A stretch of DNA of 18,848 nucleotides from CAZFHZ01 sp964519015. Lineage in GTDB: Bacteria > Blakebacterota > Blakebacteria > Blakebacterales > CAYUVJ01. Numbering within the stretch: position 1 is the first letter of the stretch; each line of letters starts with the position of its first letter. Positions 6,694 to 13,901 of the stretch are shown piece after piece. Below the pieces are notes generated by a model. That model ran no database searches, was not told where the DNA came from, and worked only from the letters and a program-made list of their open reading frames with translations. The DNA lies in assembly GCA_964519015.1 (NCBI GenBank), contig CAZFHZ010000063.1:1-18848 (forward strand). The letters are read 5' to 3'. A program made the translations under genes and the position numbers.

Positions 6694-8147
6694 ATGACCA
6701 CGGACGACAGACGAGCACCCGAAGGGCGCCCCAAGGGAGCCCGCCTCCACCGCAACGTCTGGGTGCTGACGGTCACCTCCCTGCTGACCGACGTCTCCTC
6801 GGAGATGATCCTCAACCTGCTCCCCCTCTACCTGACCAACGTGCTGCGGGTGCGCACCGCCCTGGTCGGGGTCATCGAGGGGGTGGCCGAGACCACGGCC
6901 AGCCTGCTCAAGGGGGTCTCCGGGATCTGGTCGGACCGCATCCATCGCCGCAAGGCCTTCGCAGTGGCCGGTTACGGCTTGTCCACGCTGGCCAAGCCTT
7001 TCCTCTACATCGCCACGTCCTGGACCGCCGTGCTGGGCGTGCGCTTCGCCGACCGGGTCGGCAAGGGGATCCGGTCGGCCCCGCGCGACGCCCTGCTGGC
7101 CGCCAGCGTGCCGGCCGAGCGCCGCGGTCTGGCCTTCGGGCTGCACCGCATGGGGGACACCTTCGGGGCCTTTCTGGGCCTGGCCGTCGCGGCCGTTATC
7201 GTCTGGGCGGTCCAGGGGGGAGCGCCGCTGCTGGGAGCCGCCACCTTCCGCTGGGTGGTGCTGGCATCCATCCTGCCGGCCGTGGCCGCGGTGGTCGTCC
7301 TGGCCCTGGGGGCGCGCGAGGTGGAACCTGGAGCGGGCTACGCAGGTCCGGTCGCGCCGGCCGGCGCTGTCCCCCTTCCGGACCGCTCGGCCCCGCCGGA
7401 CCGCTCGGCCCCGCCGGACCGNNNNNNNNNNNNNNNNNNNNNNNNNNNNNNNNNNNNNNNNNNNNNNNNNNNNNNNNNNNNNNNNNNNNNNNNNNNNNNN
7501 NNNNNNNNNNNNNNNNNNNNNCTGTCCCCCTTCCGGACCGCTCGGCCCCGCCGGACCGCTCGGCCCCGCCGGACCGTCCGGTCCCGCTCGGCCGTCCCTA
7601 CTGGACCTTTCTGGGGATCATGGTGCTCTTCACCCTGGGCAACTCTTCGGACGCCTTCCTCATCCTGCGCGGGCAGGAGCGGGGTTTGAGCGTGCTGGGG
7701 GTGACCGGGATGCTGCTCTCCTTCAACGCCCTGTATGCCCTGCTCTCGGGGCCGGCCGGCGGATTGAGCGACCGGATCGGCCGCCGCCGAATCATCCTGG
7801 CCGGCTGGGTGGTCTACGTGTTGGTCTACCTCGGCTTCACCCTGGCCCGCACCGCCGCCCAGGTCTGGGTGCTCTTCACCCTCTACGGCATCTACTACGC
7901 CCTGACCGAGGGAATTGCCCGGGCCCTGGTCGGGGACCTGGTGCCGGCCACCCGCCGCGGCACCGCCTACGGCTACTACCACGCCGCGGTGGGTCTGACC
8001 GCCCTGCCCGCTTCCCTCATCGCCGGTGTGCTCTGGCAGGGCGTGGGCACCTGGCCCGGCCTGGGACCGGCCGCCCCCTTCGCCTTCGGCGCCGGCTGCG
8101 CCGCCGCGGCCGCCCTGCTCTTCACGCTCTGGCGTCGGATCCCCTGA
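6694..8147 (+). CDS. MFS transporter, interrupted by an assembly gap
   Basis: A major facilitator superfamily transporter in the inner membrane. The first half (6694-7421) carries six hydrophobic helices and family motifs: LTDVSSEMI, the loop 2-3 sequence GIWSDRIHRRK, and DRVGKGIRSAPRDALLA, characteristic of an uncharacterised branch of drug/metabolite MFS proteins. The second half (about 7577-8147) carries six more helices, with GGLSDRIGRRRII as the matching loop 8-9 motif. A run of 100 N splits it, and as written the two halves are in different frames. The 55 bases left and right of the N run are identical (7367-7421 and 7522-7576). Merging them gives 1299 bases, exactly 433 codons including the stop, in one frame and of normal MFS length. 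The start is 13 bases after the permease stop, with only a distant GGGAG, so it is probably co-transcribed with PadR and the permease. Substrate unknown. Confidence 0.85.
7367..7576 (+). repeat. In-frame 18-base minisatellite and duplicated 55-base gap flanks
   Basis: The unit CTCGGCCCCGCCGGACCG occurs at 7386-7403 and 7404-7421, and again across the gap at 7541-7558 and 7559-7576. Each unit encodes SAPPDR (read as RSAPPD by codon), giving a Pro/Asp/Arg-rich linker in the cytoplasmic loop between the two six-helix halves of the MFS protein. A preceding half-unit (CCGGACCG) shows the array's origin. The full 55-base flank is identical on both sides of the N run. Confidence 0.9.
7422..7521. other. 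Assembly gap, 100 N
   Basis: Exactly 100 N, the usual placeholder for a gap of unknown size. The gap lies between two identical 55-base sequences inside a coding tandem repeat, so the real sequence may be a short overlap, or a few more repeat units, rather than 100 missing bases. Confidence 0.98.
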
Positions 8148-8257
8148 CGGCGATTTCAGGCAGTTGAAAGTGGTGGTTCGGGTCCCCGCTGCCTATCTGC
8201 ACGGGCAGGGGATGTCCACCGGACCGCTCTGTCTGGTCCTTTCCGGGAGCCGCAACC

Positions 8258-9607
8258 ATGACCGATTCTCCGCTCACTCCACACTACCCGTCGACCGGCC
8301 GGATCCGGAAGTCCAACCGGGCGGAAGCCGCCGTGACCGTGCTCGTCCTCATCGCCCACGGTCTCACGCCTCTCCCGATCCGGGCCCAGCAAGCACCGCC
8401 TCCTCCGGGACCCGGCCTCCGCGTCTTCCTGGACAGTCAGGCGCACGGGGTCGACTCCGAGTTTCTGCGGACCGAGATCGACTGGGTGGACTGGATGCGC
8501 GACCGGCGTGACGCCGACGTGCACCTGCTGGTGACCGCCCAGTCCTCGGGCAGCGGCGGAAGCTCCTTCACCTTCGACTTCATCGGCCTGAGGTTGTTCG
8601 AAGGGCGGAACGACACAATCACCTACGCTTCGAGCCAGACGGACACCGAGGACGAGGTGCGGCGGGAAATCGCCCGGACCATCCGGCTCGGCCTGGTCCC
8701 CTACCTGCTGCGCGGCCCGGCCCGAGGGCGTCTCGACCTGCGCTACGAGGAAGCGGAAGGGGCTCGGCTCCGCGCCCTGCCGGCGGAGGACCCGTGGGAT
8801 TTCTGGGTCTTCCGTACCGGTCTGAGCGGGTCGACCGAGGGAGAGGAATCCAACTCGCAGAAGAGCCTGGAAGGTTCCTTCTCGGCGCGGCGTATCACCG
8901 AGGCCTGGAAGACCGAACTGTCGTTGGATGCGGAGTACGCGGAGGAGGCCTACAAGCTGGAAGACCACACGGTCAAGGAATACATCCATGACCTGAGCTG
9001 GGACGGGCTGCTGGTCAAGAGCCTGGGCCCGCACTGGTCGGCCGGGCTCCGGGCCTCGGCCAACTCTTCGACCAGCCGGAACCAGCGGCTCTCCCTGCGC
9101 CTGGCGCCGGCGATCGAGTACAACATCTACCCCTACCGGGAGTTCACCCGCCGCCAGCTCACCCTCCAGTACAGCATCGCCCGGGACTACTTCGACTACA
9201 ACGAGGAGACCATCTACCTGTGTACCGAGGAGTACCAGTTCGACCAGGCGCTCCGGCTCTCCCTGAATGTCACCCAACCCTGGGGGACGGCCTGGACCTC
9301 GCTGGAGGCTTCCCACTACTTCTCGGACATCAACCGGTACCGGCTGAGTTTCTTCAGTAACCTGGACATCCGGCTCTTCCGCGGTCTCTCGCTCGACCTC
9401 TTCGCCTCGGGATCGAAGATCCACGACCAGCTCTTCATCCCCAGCCGGGGAGCGACCGACGAGGAGATCCTGCTCGAGATCCGGGATCTCCAGACTTCCT
9501 ACAACTACGAGTTCCGGATCGGTCTGAGCTACACCTTCGGGTCGATCTTCAATCCGATCGTGAACCCGCGCCTGGCCTCCGGTGGCGAGTATTACCGGTG
9601 GCACTGA
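8258..9607 (+). CDS. Uncharacterised exported outer-membrane beta-barrel protein
   Basis: A 449-residue protein with a long N-region, a hydrophobic signal segment (about 23-42) and a likely cleavage after IRA (residue 43), leaving mature QQAPPPPGPG. The next domain (about 53-180) has LRVFLDSQ, EFLRTEIDWVDWMRDRRDADVHLLVT and a Ser/Gly stretch before FDFIGLRLF, then EDEVRREIARTI. This pattern recalls an unnamed family of exported proteins common in Gemmatimonadota and Bacteroidota-like genomes. The C-terminal half alternates polar and aromatic residues in strands (RRQLTLQYSIARDYFDY, RLSFFSNLDIRLFRGLSLDLF, YEFRIGLSYTFGS), as expected of an outer-membrane barrel. GGGAG seven to eight bases before the ATG supports the start. 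A two-component system is convergent with it. Function unknown; the surface or outer-membrane location is inferred from strand pattern and signal peptide. Confidence 0.8.
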   Translation: MTDSPLTPHYPSTGRIRKSNRAEAAVTVLVLIAHGLTPLPIRAQQAPPPPGPGLRVFLDSQAHGVDSEFLRTEIDWVDWMRDRRDADVHLLVTAQSSGSGGSSFTFDFIGLRLFEGRNDTITYASSQTDTEDEVRREIARTIRLGLVPYLLRGPARGRLDLRYEEAEGARLRALPAEDPWDFWVFRTGLSGSTEGEESNSQKSLEGSFSARRITEAWKTELSLDAEYAEEAYKLEDHTVKEYIHDLSWDGLLVKSLGPHWSAGLRASANSSTSRNQRLSLRLAPAIEYNIYPYREFTRRQLTLQYSIARDYFDYNEETIYLCTEEYQFDQALRLSLNVTQPWGTAWTSLEASHYFSDINRYRLSFFSNLDIRLFRGLSLDLFASGSKIHDQLFIPSRGATDEEILLEIRDLQTSYNYEFRIGLSYTFGSIFNPIVNPRLASGGEYYRWH

Positions 9608-10990
9608 TCATCGACAGGGGAGGACGATCCGAAAGGTGCTGCCCTGGCCGGAAGAGCTTTCCACCTGGATGCATCCTCCGTTCAGATGGACGATCCAGCG
9701 GGCGATGGACAGGCCCAGGCCGGCTCCGCTCTCTTCCTCCCCCTGGACATCCAGGCGCTGGAAGCGCTCGAAGATCCGTTCCTGGTCCTGAGGGGGGATG
9801 CCGGGACCATCGTCGCGGACCTCCACCGCCGGCGAACCATCCGCGGAGAGTCGGGTGACGATCCGGATGTGGGAGCCGGGCGGAGTGTGACGGATGGCGT
9901 TGTCGAGCAGGTTGATGAGGGCATGCCGGATCATGCCGCGGTCCGCGGCGACCACCAGTTCCTCCCCGACCTCGGCGGCCAGGTCCTGCGACTTCTCCTC
10001 GGCCAGCACGGCCAGGGACTCCACTACCTCCTCCGCCAGCCCGCCCAGACCGAACGATTCCTCCTTCCGTTCCACATCGCCGGCCTCCGCCCGGGCCAGC
10101 GCGAGCAGGTTCTCCACCAGGTCGCGGAGCCGGTCGGTCTCCTCCAGCAGGCTGCCGATCGTCTCCCGGTAGGCCGCCACATCCCCCGAGCCCTGGAGCC
10201 GCAGTTCCCCCGTCGTCCGCTGGACCGTCAGGGGGGTGCGCAGCGCGTGGGAGACGTCGCTGGTGAAGCGACGGAGCTGGGTGAAGGAGGTCTCGAGCCG
10301 GGCCAGCACCTGGTTGAAGACCGTGGCGAGACGGCCGAACTCGTCGCCGGGATCGTGCACGGGCAGGCGTTCCGAGAGACTCCGGGCTGTGATCACCTCG
10401 GCCGCTGAAGCCATCTTCCCGACCGGCGCCAGCAGACGTCCGGTCAAGAGGTAGCCCCCGCCCACCGAGAGCACCAGCCCCAGCACCAGCGCCCCCAGCA
10501 TGAGCAGGCCCAGACTCCTCAGGAGCGCCAGCACCCTCTCGCCGTCCTCAGCTACGACCACCGTGAAGCTGTTGCGAGTCCGGTTGTGGATCTCGGCGAC
10601 CGTGTGGAGGATGTAGCGGCGGCCGTCGGTACTCTCCCACACCCAGGTCGAGTCGCCGCGGGCCGCGGCCAGGGTGCTGTCCAGGCCGGAGCGCCGCCAG
10701 TCGTCGGAGACGTAGAAGGGCCGGTCGTTCCGGGAGATGCGGAAGAGCGGGATGATCTCGTTCCCTTCCAGGTCCCGGACCTCGTGCCAGAGCGAGCCCG
10801 TGTCCCGGTTCGCCTGGATGACGTTGGTCAGGACCTCCGTCCGGGCGGCCAGGTCTTCCCCGATCTGGTGCTCCAGGGTCAGGCGCACCAGCAGCCAGGT
10901 CCCCCCGGAAAGGAGGGCCAGGATGAGGGTGAGGGCGGCCGCGAAGGCCAGGGTCAGGCGCAGGCGGACGCTGACGATCCGCAGTCTCAC
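9608..10990 (-). CDS. Sensor histidine kinase, OmpR-partner type
   Basis: A 460-residue membrane histidine kinase. Membrane helices lie near residues 10-35 and 158-183, with a periplasmic sensor domain of about 120 residues between them. A HAMP linker follows (about 183-236), then the dimerisation helix with the H-box FTSDVSHALRTPL (phosphoacceptor His248). The ATP-binding domain shows the N box NLLDNAIRHTP (360-370), the G1 box DDGPGI (393-398), an F box ERIFERFQR and the G2 box GAGLGLSIA (422-430). Alanine replaces the usual Glu/Asp after the catalytic His. The start is a GTG that overlaps the regulator's stop (GTGA), so the pair is translated together. The stop directly abuts the stop of the convergent barrel gene. 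The overall layout resembles CusS/QseC-type sensors; the signal cannot be deduced. Confidence 0.93.
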   Translation of the reverse strand: MRLRIVSVRLRLTLAFAAALTLILALLSGGTWLLVRLTLEHQIGEDLAARTEVLTNVIQANRDTGSLWHEVRDLEGNEIIPLFRISRNDRPFYVSDDWRRSGLDSTLAAARGDSTWVWESTDGRRYILHTVAEIHNRTRNSFTVVVAEDGERVLALLRSLGLLMLGALVLGLVLSVGGGYLLTGRLLAPVGKMASAAEVITARSLSERLPVHDPGDEFGRLATVFNQVLARLETSFTQLRRFTSDVSHALRTPLTVQRTTGELRLQGSGDVAAYRETIGSLLEETDRLRDLVENLLALARAEAGDVERKEESFGLGGLAEEVVESLAVLAEEKSQDLAAEVGEELVVAADRGMIRHALINLLDNAIRHTPPGSHIRIVTRLSADGSPAVEVRDDGPGIPPQDQERIFERFQRLDVQGEEESGAGLGLSIARWIVHLNGGCIQVESSSGQGSTFRIVLPCR

Positions 10991-11670
10991 GGTTCCTCCT
11001 GGTCCAGCCGGAAGCCCACTCCGCGCACGGTCCGGATGAGGGGCTGTTCGAAGGGCTGGTCGACCTTCTTGCGCAGCCGGGCGATATGGACGTCGATCAC
11101 GTTGTCGATCGGGGTGATGCGGTCCGGCTCGTTCCAGACATCGCGCGCCAGCATCTCCCGCGAGACGACGCGGCCCTGGTGCCTCATCAGGTACTCGAGC
11201 AGCGCCGATTCCCGGGCGGTCAGCTCCAACTGACGGCCGCTCCGAAAGACCCGCCGGGTCACCAGGTCCATCTCCAGGTCCGCGAAGCGGAGCTTCAGAA
11301 CCTGGTCGGACCGTCCCCGGCGCAGGAGGGCCCGGATGCGGGCGAGCAGTTCGGGGAGGGCGAAGGGCTTGACCAGGTAGTCGTCGGCCCCCAGGTCGAG
11401 CCCCTTCACCCGCTCGGCGACCGTGTCGCGGGCCGACAGGATGAGCACCGGGAGTTCGCGGTCCTTCTCGCGCAGGGTCTTGAGGATCTCCAGGCCGTCA
11501 CGCCCCGGGAGCATGAGGTCGAGCAGGACCAGATCGAAGGCCTGGGACTGGACCAGGAAGTAGCCCTCTTCCCCGGTGCGGGCCGAGACGACCTCGTAAC
11601 CCTCGGCCTCCAGCCCGCTGGTCAGGGCATCCGCTACCTTCTTCTGATCTTCGACGACCAGGATCCTCAT
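10987..11670 (-). CDS. OmpR/PhoB family response regulator
   Basis: A 227-residue two-domain regulator. The receiver domain (1-115) has the acidic pocket VVED (6-8), phospho-acceptor Asp51 in LLDLMLPG, Ser79 at the Thr/Ser switch and Lys101 in KPF. The C-terminal winged helix (about 125-225) has LTARESALLEYLMRHQGRVVSRE and VDVHIARLRKKVD-like recognition-helix sequence (NVIDVHIARLRKK), ending in the wing TVRGVGFRL. The start at 11670 gives MRILVVEDQ and is preceded by GGAGG with a 5-base gap; the open frame farther upstream has no homology. It should phosphorylate-switch a set of promoters under control of the co-translated kinase, possibly including its own upstream region, which holds repeats. 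Confidence 0.95.
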   Translation of the reverse strand: MRILVVEDQKKVADALTSGLEAEGYEVVSARTGEEGYFLVQSQAFDLVLLDLMLPGRDGLEILKTLREKDRELPVLILSARDTVAERVKGLDLGADDYLVKPFALPELLARIRALLRRGRSDQVLKLRFADLEMDLVTRRVFRSGRQLELTARESALLEYLMRHQGRVVSREMLARDVWNEPDRITPIDNVIDVHIARLRKKVDQPFEQPLIRTVRGVGFRLDQEEP

Positions 11671-11800
11671 CGGCACCTCCGTCCGCCGGGGGATGTCCTT
11701 TCCCGGTCCCAACGATATCCGAAACCGGCGCTGCCGGTCATCCCCGGCACCGACCCAGCCCGATCCATACCCATACCGGCTCCGGGCGCCCCGGCCCACT

Positions 11801-11818
11801 GAAAGGAGTCTGACTTTC
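11801..11818. promoter_or_regulatory. Inverted repeat upstream of the two-component operon
   Basis: GAAAG (11801-11805), eight bases, CTTTC (11814-11818). It lies 131 bases upstream of the response regulator start and directly beside the triple repeat. It could be an operator for the regulator, but OmpR-type proteins more often use direct repeats and a 5-base arm can occur by chance. Confidence 0.2.
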
Positions 11819-11824
11819 CGTTAA

Positions 11825-11904
11825 GGGAGTGGGAAGTGTCCACCCGGGGCAGGGAGTGGGAAGTGTCCCCCCGAGGCGGGAGAGGGAGGTGTCCGCCTGG
11901 GGCA
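11825..11904. repeat. Three-copy direct repeat, period 26-27 bases
   Basis: Units at 11825-11851, 11852-11877 and 11878-11904. The first two open identically for 17 bases (GGGAGTGGGAAGTGTCC) and the third is diverged (GGGAGAGGGAGGTGTCC). Each ends in a C-rich stretch and GGC. The block is purine-rich on this strand. A direct repeat array beside an OmpR-type regulator gene could be a regulator binding array, but the period does not match the 10-11-base spacing typical for that family. Confidence 0.8.
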
Positions 11905-11913
11905 TAGAGTACA

Positions 11914-11942
11914 TGGGCAAGCAGGCGGAACTCCGGTAGAAT
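11914..11942 (+). promoter_or_regulatory. Candidate promoter for the epimerase gene
   Basis: TGGGCA (11914-11919, four of six matches to the -35 consensus), a 17-base spacer, and TAGAAT (11937-11942, five of six matches to the -10 consensus). The start codon follows 36 bases later. It begins only nine bases after the triple repeat, so factors bound to the repeat could influence it. This is a consensus match only. Confidence 0.35.
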
Positions 11943-11978
11943 CGTAAGGTCGGTTCACCCCCTGCAGAGGGTGGGCGC

Positions 11979-12968
11979 ATGCTGAAGGACCTGGTGGTCG
12001 GTGCGACCGGCCTGCTCGGCTGGAATCTGACCTGCGAACTGCTCGCACGCGGCCGCACCGTCCGGGTGCTGGCCCGCTTTCCCGAACTGGCCCGGGGGAT
12101 CCTGCCCAAGAGCGTGGAACTGGTCCGGGGGGACCTGACCGATCCGGGGTCGCTGCACGGGGTGGCCGAGGGGTGCGAGGTGGTCTATCACGTCGCCGGG
12201 CTGCCCGAGCAGTGGCTGGCCAACCCCGAACGCTTCCAGATAGTGAACGCCCAGGGCACCGCCAACCTCATCGCGGCGGTGCGCGATTCGGGCATCCGGC
12301 GCTTCCTCCACACCAGCGCCCTGAACATCTTCTCCGCCCGGCCCGGCGAGACCTTCGACGAGTCGGTCCTAGCGACTGAGATCAAGGGAACGCCGTACGA
12401 ACGCTCGAAACAGGAAGCGATGCAGTCCCTGGTCCAGGCGACAGCCGAAGGATTGCCCGCCGTCTCCCTGCATCCGGCCGCGCTCTACGGACCGGGGCCG
12501 GAGACCTCACCGGGGCTCAACCGATCCCTGCGCCGGCTGGCCATGGGCCGCCTCCCCTTCCTCCCGCCGGGAGGCCTGGCCGTGGTGCTCGCCTCCGACG
12601 CCGCCCGCGGCCACATCCTGGCCGCCGAGCGGGCGCCGGTGGGTGCCCGCTACCTGCTCAGCGATCGCTTCGTGACCTTCAAGGAACTGGCCGAACTGGT
12701 CATGGCCACCACCGGCGGGCGCCACCTGCTCCCCCCCACCCTCCCACGGACCTTGGCCGGGTGGATCGCGCCGCTGACCGAACGCTTCGCCCATCTGACC
12801 GGTGAGGCGCCCCTGATGCCGACCGGCCAGCTGCGTCTCCTGCAGTGGGGAGCCCATCCCGACGCCACCCGGGCCCACCAGGAACTCGGCTGGACGCCCG
12901 TCCTGCTGGAAGAAGGGATGCGGCTGACGCTCTACGGCCTGGGCCTGCTGCCGGATAGGAAGAGCTGA
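11979..12968 (+). CDS. NAD(P)-dependent epimerase/dehydratase family protein (extended SDR)
   Basis: A 329-residue extended short-chain dehydrogenase. The Rossmann dinucleotide motif is GATGLLG (G8, G11, G14), with Arg28/Arg30 after the second strand hinting at NADP. The GDLTDP segment (51-56) and HVAG (71-74) are typical of the dihydroflavonol-reductase / hopanoid-associated HpnA-like branch. Catalytic residues appear as Ser113 (HTSALN), Tyr140 and Lys144 (YERSK). HPAALYGPG near 160-170 is the usual substrate-domain motif. Length is normal for the family. GAGGG about seven bases before the ATG supports the start. It probably acts on a nucleotide sugar or a ketone/sterol-like substrate in the cytoplasm; neighbours give no pathway clue. 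Confidence 0.88.
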   Translation: MLKDLVVGATGLLGWNLTCELLARGRTVRVLARFPELARGILPKSVELVRGDLTDPGSLHGVAEGCEVVYHVAGLPEQWLANPERFQIVNAQGTANLIAAVRDSGIRRFLHTSALNIFSARPGETFDESVLATEIKGTPYERSKQEAMQSLVQATAEGLPAVSLHPAALYGPGPETSPGLNRSLRRLAMGRLPFLPPGGLAVVLASDAARGHILAAERAPVGARYLLSDRFVTFKELAELVMATTGGRHLLPPTLPRTLAGWIAPLTERFAHLTGEAPLMPTGQLRLLQWGAHPDATRAHQELGWTPVLLEEGMRLTLYGLGLLPDRKS

Positions 12969-12990
12969 GGAGCCCTCGCCCGGGACCCGT

Positions 12991-13713
12991 CTATTCGTCG
13001 GTGGCCAGGAAGACCCACTTCTTGCCGACCGAGCCGGCGATGTCGAGGAAGTGCTTGAGGGGGTAGCCGGGCACCTCGACGTACTGCTCCCGCAGTTCAT
13101 GCCGGAGCCGGCTGAAGAAGCGGGGTCGCAGCACCTCCGCCCGGGCGCTGCCCAATCCCAGTTCCAGCCCCCGCAGGAAGGCCGAGGCGCCCGCCACCAG
13201 CATCCAGGTGGCGGCCTCCCCGGACTGGTCGGAAGGGAACTGGTTGCGGCCGACCCGGTAGGAGGCCCGGACGATGTTGAAGGCTTCCTCCGCGATCCGG
13301 GTGTCCAGCGCGTCGGCCGAGCCCTTCCCGGTCTCCGCACTCCCGGCCGCTGCCTTTTCACCCGCCCCGGGTGAGGACTCCGGGACCGGTTGGGCGGGCA
13401 TCTGGTCGTGGAAGCGGGCCGCCATCTCGTTGACCAGGGCGAGGAAATCGCCGGCCGGGAAGGTCTCGTCCACCTCGGCCTGGACCTCGATGGCCACCCG
13501 GAGCTGATAGAGGAAACCGGGGATGGCGATCAGCGTCTCGTGGATCTCCAGGACCCCCCCCAGCGCGCTCAGGTACCAGGGGACCCCCCAGGCCAGGAAC
13601 TGGTGGGCGCGCTGCCACCGCTCCTCGGGGTCTCCGGTCCGCTCCCCCATCTCGATGGCGCTCTTCAGGATGGCGGGGGCGGCGTCGGCGAAGCGTCGGT
13701 TCCAGTCGGACAT
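12991..13713 (-). CDS. Hypothetical cytoplasmic protein
   Basis: A 240-residue protein not matched to a named family. No signal peptide or membrane helix is visible. It has two well-structured halves: residues 1-105, helical and rich in aromatics (AHQFLAWGVPWYLSALGGVLEIHETLIAIPG), and about 140-240 (EEAFNIVRASYRVGRNQFP, RGLELGLGSARAEVLRPRFFSRLRHELREQY). A low-complexity Ala/Gly/Glu/Pro linker (about 107-135) joins them. The open frame extends to 13848, but the extension is proline/arginine-rich and non-conserved in character. MSDWNRRFADA at 13713, with AGGG just upstream, is the better start. It is convergent with the epimerase (22-base spacer) and divergent from the kinase gene. Function unknown. 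Confidence 0.78.
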   Translation of the reverse strand: MSDWNRRFADAAPAILKSAIEMGERTGDPEERWQRAHQFLAWGVPWYLSALGGVLEIHETLIAIPGFLYQLRVAIEVQAEVDETFPAGDFLALVNEMAARFHDQMPAQPVPESSPGAGEKAAAGSAETGKGSADALDTRIAEEAFNIVRASYRVGRNQFPSDQSGEAATWMLVAGASAFLRGLELGLGSARAEVLRPRFFSRLRHELREQYVEVPGYPLKHFLDIAGSVGKKWVFLATDE

Positions 13714-13822
13714 GTCCCTACCCTGGTGTCGGGGAGCCGGTCGAAGGTCCTCCTGCTTATCCCTTCTACGCCCCCGGACGGCTCTTGTTGAAGGGAAAAT
13801 CGGGGGGGGCGGCGCACCGGCG

Positions 13823-13851
13823 TTGGTCCCAGTCGCCGGTTGTGTCATATT
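13823..13851 (+). promoter_or_regulatory. Weak candidate promoter for the PfkB-family kinase gene
   Basis: TTGGTC (13823-13828), 17 bases, CATATT (13846-13851), 50 bases before the kinase ATG. It is the only A/T-rich spot in the 188-base divergent spacer. Matches to consensus are three and four of six, so this is tentative. Confidence 0.25.
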
Positions 13852-13901
13852 CGATACCAGCGAACGGTCCCCTGGATTCGCCGTCGGTGAAGGAGGAAGA
13901 G

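Larger units (their letters stand above)
11671..11978. other. Divergent intergenic region between the response regulator and the epimerase
   Basis: These 308 bases hold the promoter of the two-component operon (minus strand) and of the epimerase (plus strand). Contents seen: an exact inverted repeat GAAAG-N8-CTTTC at 11801-11818, a three-copy 26-27-base repeat at 11825-11904, and a candidate plus-strand promoter at 11914-11942. No convincing gene lies here; small open frames across the repeat have no recognisable content. Confidence 0.6.

Noticed and set aside
3912..6815. Long minus-strand open frames (433 and 502 codons) opposite the permease
   Set aside because: High GC removes stops on the antisense strand; the translations are low-complexity and the plus strand carries a full ADOP permease.
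6694..7689. Reading straight through the N run as a 331-residue protein
   Set aside because: The sequence after the gap is out of frame in this reading; the proper frame continues as the second half of the MFS transporter.
8156..9604. Minus-strand open frame of 482 codons opposite the barrel gene
   Set aside because: The plus strand has a signal peptide, ribosome-binding site and strand pattern; the antisense product has none.
11821..11910. CRISPR array
   Set aside because: The three repeats are directly adjacent, degenerate and without unique spacers, and no cas gene is present.
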